Source: Roseburia sp. (GTDB lineage: Bacteria > Bacillota > Clostridia > Lachnospirales > Lachnospiraceae). Taken from it: 6,964 nucleotides of DNA. Shown in pieces: positions 6,011 to 6,964 of this stretch. Location of the stretch: contig JAUUNJ010000131.1 in assembly GCA_030844625.1 (NCBI GenBank), forward strand, positions 1 through 6,964, read 5' to 3'. The position numbers and the translations under genes are program-made. Each line of letters begins with the position of its first letter. Position 1 is the first letter of the stretch. The notes under the pieces were generated by a model. The model saw only the letters and a list, made by a program, of their open reading frames with translations, ran no database searches and was not told where the DNA came from.

Positions 6011-6086
6011 CGCTACGCTGCAAGCCGAGCCAGCTCGAATCCGCTGCGCTTCTTCTCGCTGTTGGGCTGTCGCATAATAAGGATAA
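6011..6086. repeat. GC-rich interspersed repeat, copy A
   Basis: This 76-bp stretch aligns with 6112-6188 at about nine substitutions and one single-base gap. The core CAAGCCGAGCCAGCTCGAAT is identical in both copies and contains the mini-inverted repeat CGAGC-CA-GCTCG. It lies just after the 5720-5983 stop in non-coding DNA and is much richer in G+C than its flanks. It looks like one of the dispersed intergenic repeats of Clostridia genomes. Open frames crossing it appear to be by-products. Confidence 0.75.
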
Positions 6087-6111
6087 TGAAAAGCCATGCC
6101 CATTCGGAATC

Positions 6112-6188
6112 CGCTGCGCTACAAGCCGAGCCAGCTCGAATCCGCTATGCTCCTTCTCACTGTTGGGGCTGTCGCCCAATAAGAATAA
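6112..6188. repeat. GC-rich interspersed repeat, copy B
   Basis: Second copy, offset 101 bp from copy A, with the same core and CGAGC-CA-GCTCG symmetry. The preceding 6107-6120 (GAATCCGCTGCGCT) repeats an internal part of copy A (6037-6050), so the array may be two and a half units built by duplication. It ends just before the shared terminator. Confidence 0.75.
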
Positions 6189-6193
6189 AAAGA

Positions 6194-6237
6194 AAAGATG
6201 ACAGTCTGGTGAATAAATTCCCCATTCTGTCATCTTT
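6194..6237. terminator. Bidirectional terminator between convergent genes
   Basis: AAAGATGACAG (6194-6204) pairs perfectly with CTGTCATCTTT (6227-6237). A second stem inside (6207-6213 with 6218-6224, one mismatch) has a TAAA loop. A T-rich run follows on the + strand (6235-6245), and A-rich 6182-6196 gives a U tract for - strand transcripts. It would end both the 5171-5983 transcription unit and the convergent rubrerythrin gene, whose stop is 28 bp away. Confidence 0.85.
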
Positions 6238-6264
6238 CCTTTTTATCCTTACTCGGCTTGTAGC

Positions 6265-6852
6265 TTATCCAAAGTATCTCTCAAGTAATCCCTTAAGGGC
6301 TTTGCCGTGTCTAGCCTCGTCTCTGGCCATCTCATGAACAGTGTCATGGATTGCATCAAGGTTGTTTTTCTTAGCGCATTTTGCAAGATCAAATTTACCT
6401 GCAGTAGCACCGAACTCACAGTCAACTCTCCATTTCAGGTTATCTTTTGTAGTAGCTTTCATGTTTGGCTCTAAGTCCTCACCTAACATCTCAGCAAATT
6501 TTGCTGCATGTTCTGCCTCTTCGTAAGCAGCTTTCTCCCAGTAAAGACCAACTTCCGGATATCCCTCGCGGTGAGCAATACGAGCCATGCAGAGGTACAT
6601 ACCAACTTCAGAGCATTCGCCATCGAAGTTTGCTTTTAACTGGTCGAAGATGTATTTTTTGTCTTCATCACTGATTTCTGGATTGTTTTTTACTGTTTTT
6701 GCGTAAACGCCATATTCATGTTCTGCAGCAAGTGTAAGATCTCCTTCTACTTTTTTGAACTTATCAGCGCCTACATGACAGACTGGACACTCTGCTGGTG
6801 CAGCATCTCCTTCATAAACATATCCACATACTGTACAAACCCATTTTGTCAT
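6265..6852 (-). CDS. Rubrerythrin with N-terminal rubredoxin domain (reverse type)
   Basis: A 195-aa cytoplasmic protein that reduces hydrogen peroxide with electrons from NAD(P)H through a redox partner, protecting anaerobes from oxygen. Domain order is rubredoxin first (CTVCGY, C6 and C9; CPVC, C22 and C25, the Fe(SCys)4 ligands) and then a four-helix ferritin-like diiron domain (about 40-195). Likely ligands are E79 in GECSE, E112-x-x-H115 and E179-x-x-H182. Classical rubrerythrins carry the rubredoxin at the C-terminus; this reversed order matches clostridial reverse rubrerythrins (Rbr3 of Clostridium acetobutylicum), often annotated as NADH peroxidase. AAGGAG (6862-6867, - strand) lies 9 nt before the ATG. 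It is monocistronic, with its own promoter and terminator. Confidence 0.93.
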   Translation of the reverse strand: MTKWVCTVCGYVYEGDAAPAECPVCHVGADKFKKVEGDLTLAAEHEYGVYAKTVKNNPEISDEDKKYIFDQLKANFDGECSEVGMYLCMARIAHREGYPEVGLYWEKAAYEEAEHAAKFAEMLGEDLEPNMKATTKDNLKWRVDCEFGATAGKFDLAKCAKKNNLDAIHDTVHEMARDEARHGKALKGLLERYFG

Positions 6853-6895
6853 AATTTTGTTCTCCTTTTCTTAATTAAATTTTATTTAGTTTTAA

Positions 6896-6910
6896 TAATA
6901 GTAACTATTA
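6896..6910. promoter_or_regulatory. PerR/Fur-like 15-bp palindromic operator
   Basis: TAATAGTAACTATTA is a perfect 7-1-7 palindrome. It starts 3 nt beyond the -10 of the rubrerythrin promoter, so it covers the expected transcription start. Against the PerR box TTATAATNATTATAA it matches 10 of the 14 defined positions, with symmetric mismatches. PerR represses reverse rubrerythrin genes in Clostridium acetobutylicum, so this is a reasonable but unproven PerR site. Confidence 0.55.
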
Positions 6911-6913
6911 CTG

Positions 6914-6942
6914 ATTTTAATTTAAAAAATATATTTTGTCAA
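6914..6942 (-). promoter_or_regulatory. Promoter of the rubrerythrin gene
   Basis: On the - strand, consensus TTGACA (6942 down to 6937), a 17-nt AT-only spacer and TAAAAT (6919 down to 6914). The leader to the ATG at 6852 is about 55 nt. An A/T-tract-rich stretch (6943-6964) upstream may act as an UP element. Confidence 0.8.
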
Positions 6943-6964
6943 TACTTTTTCTTATATTTTTTAT

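Noticed and set aside
6011..6188. CRISPR array
   Set aside because: There are only two long diverged copies with one gap between them, and no regular 30-40-bp repeat/spacer pattern or cas gene.
5961..6337. Short open frames on both strands across 5961-6337
   Set aside because: They run through the two GC-rich repeat copies and the terminator, have no ribosome binding sites, and look like by-products of the repeat.

Overview
The window looks like a chromosomal stretch from an anaerobic, low-GC Firmicute, most likely a Clostridia/Lachnospiraceae-type gut bacterium. The basis is strong AGGAGG-type ribosome binding sites, AT-rich intergenic DNA, a rubredoxin/ferritin-like peroxide-reducing protein under a possible PerR-type operator, and a small protein resembling the TM1266-type regulator of iron-only hydrogenase systems. 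The family assignment comes from recognising protein types; no search was run.

Left part (about 1-4911): an AT-rich accessory cassette. A UUCG-loop terminator (39-65) closes whatever lies upstream. A good promoter (216-244) sits inside a symmetric array of four TAACATA half-sites (204-260). It reads into five closely packed + strand reading units: a winged-helix, AbiEi/MarR-like regulator (275-1225); an AbiEii-type nucleotidyltransferase broken by an internal deletion and frameshift (1226-1859); a 139-aa protein that looks like a stand-alone PD-(D/E)XK-like domain (1860-2279); a 488-aa multi-hydrophobic protein starting at TTG (2323-3789); and a 373-aa coiled-coil/glycine-zipper membrane protein (3790-4911). 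The first two resemble a type IV toxin-antitoxin pair whose toxin is dead while the antitoxin/repressor is intact. The last two abut directly and look like a two-component membrane module. The layout suggests a defence or abortive-infection island in which the surviving regulator may control the whole cluster.

Junction (4912-5170): no gene, but four successive inverted repeats, including an 11-bp perfect one (CGTATACGAAT arms). This is where the AT-rich cassette gives way to more GC-rich DNA, so it may be an island boundary, recombination site or regulatory region.

Right part (5171-6964): housekeeping-like genes. A low-molecular-weight protein tyrosine phosphatase (5171-5668) and a TM1266-like hydrogenase-system regulator (5720-5983) run on the + strand. 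They are followed by two diverged copies of a roughly 76-bp GC-rich repeat (6011-6188) and a bidirectional terminator (6194-6237) shared with a convergent rubrerythrin-type gene (6265-6852, - strand). The rubrerythrin promoter (TTGACA-17-TAAAAT) has a perfect 15-bp palindrome just downstream of its -10, resembling a PerR/Fur box.
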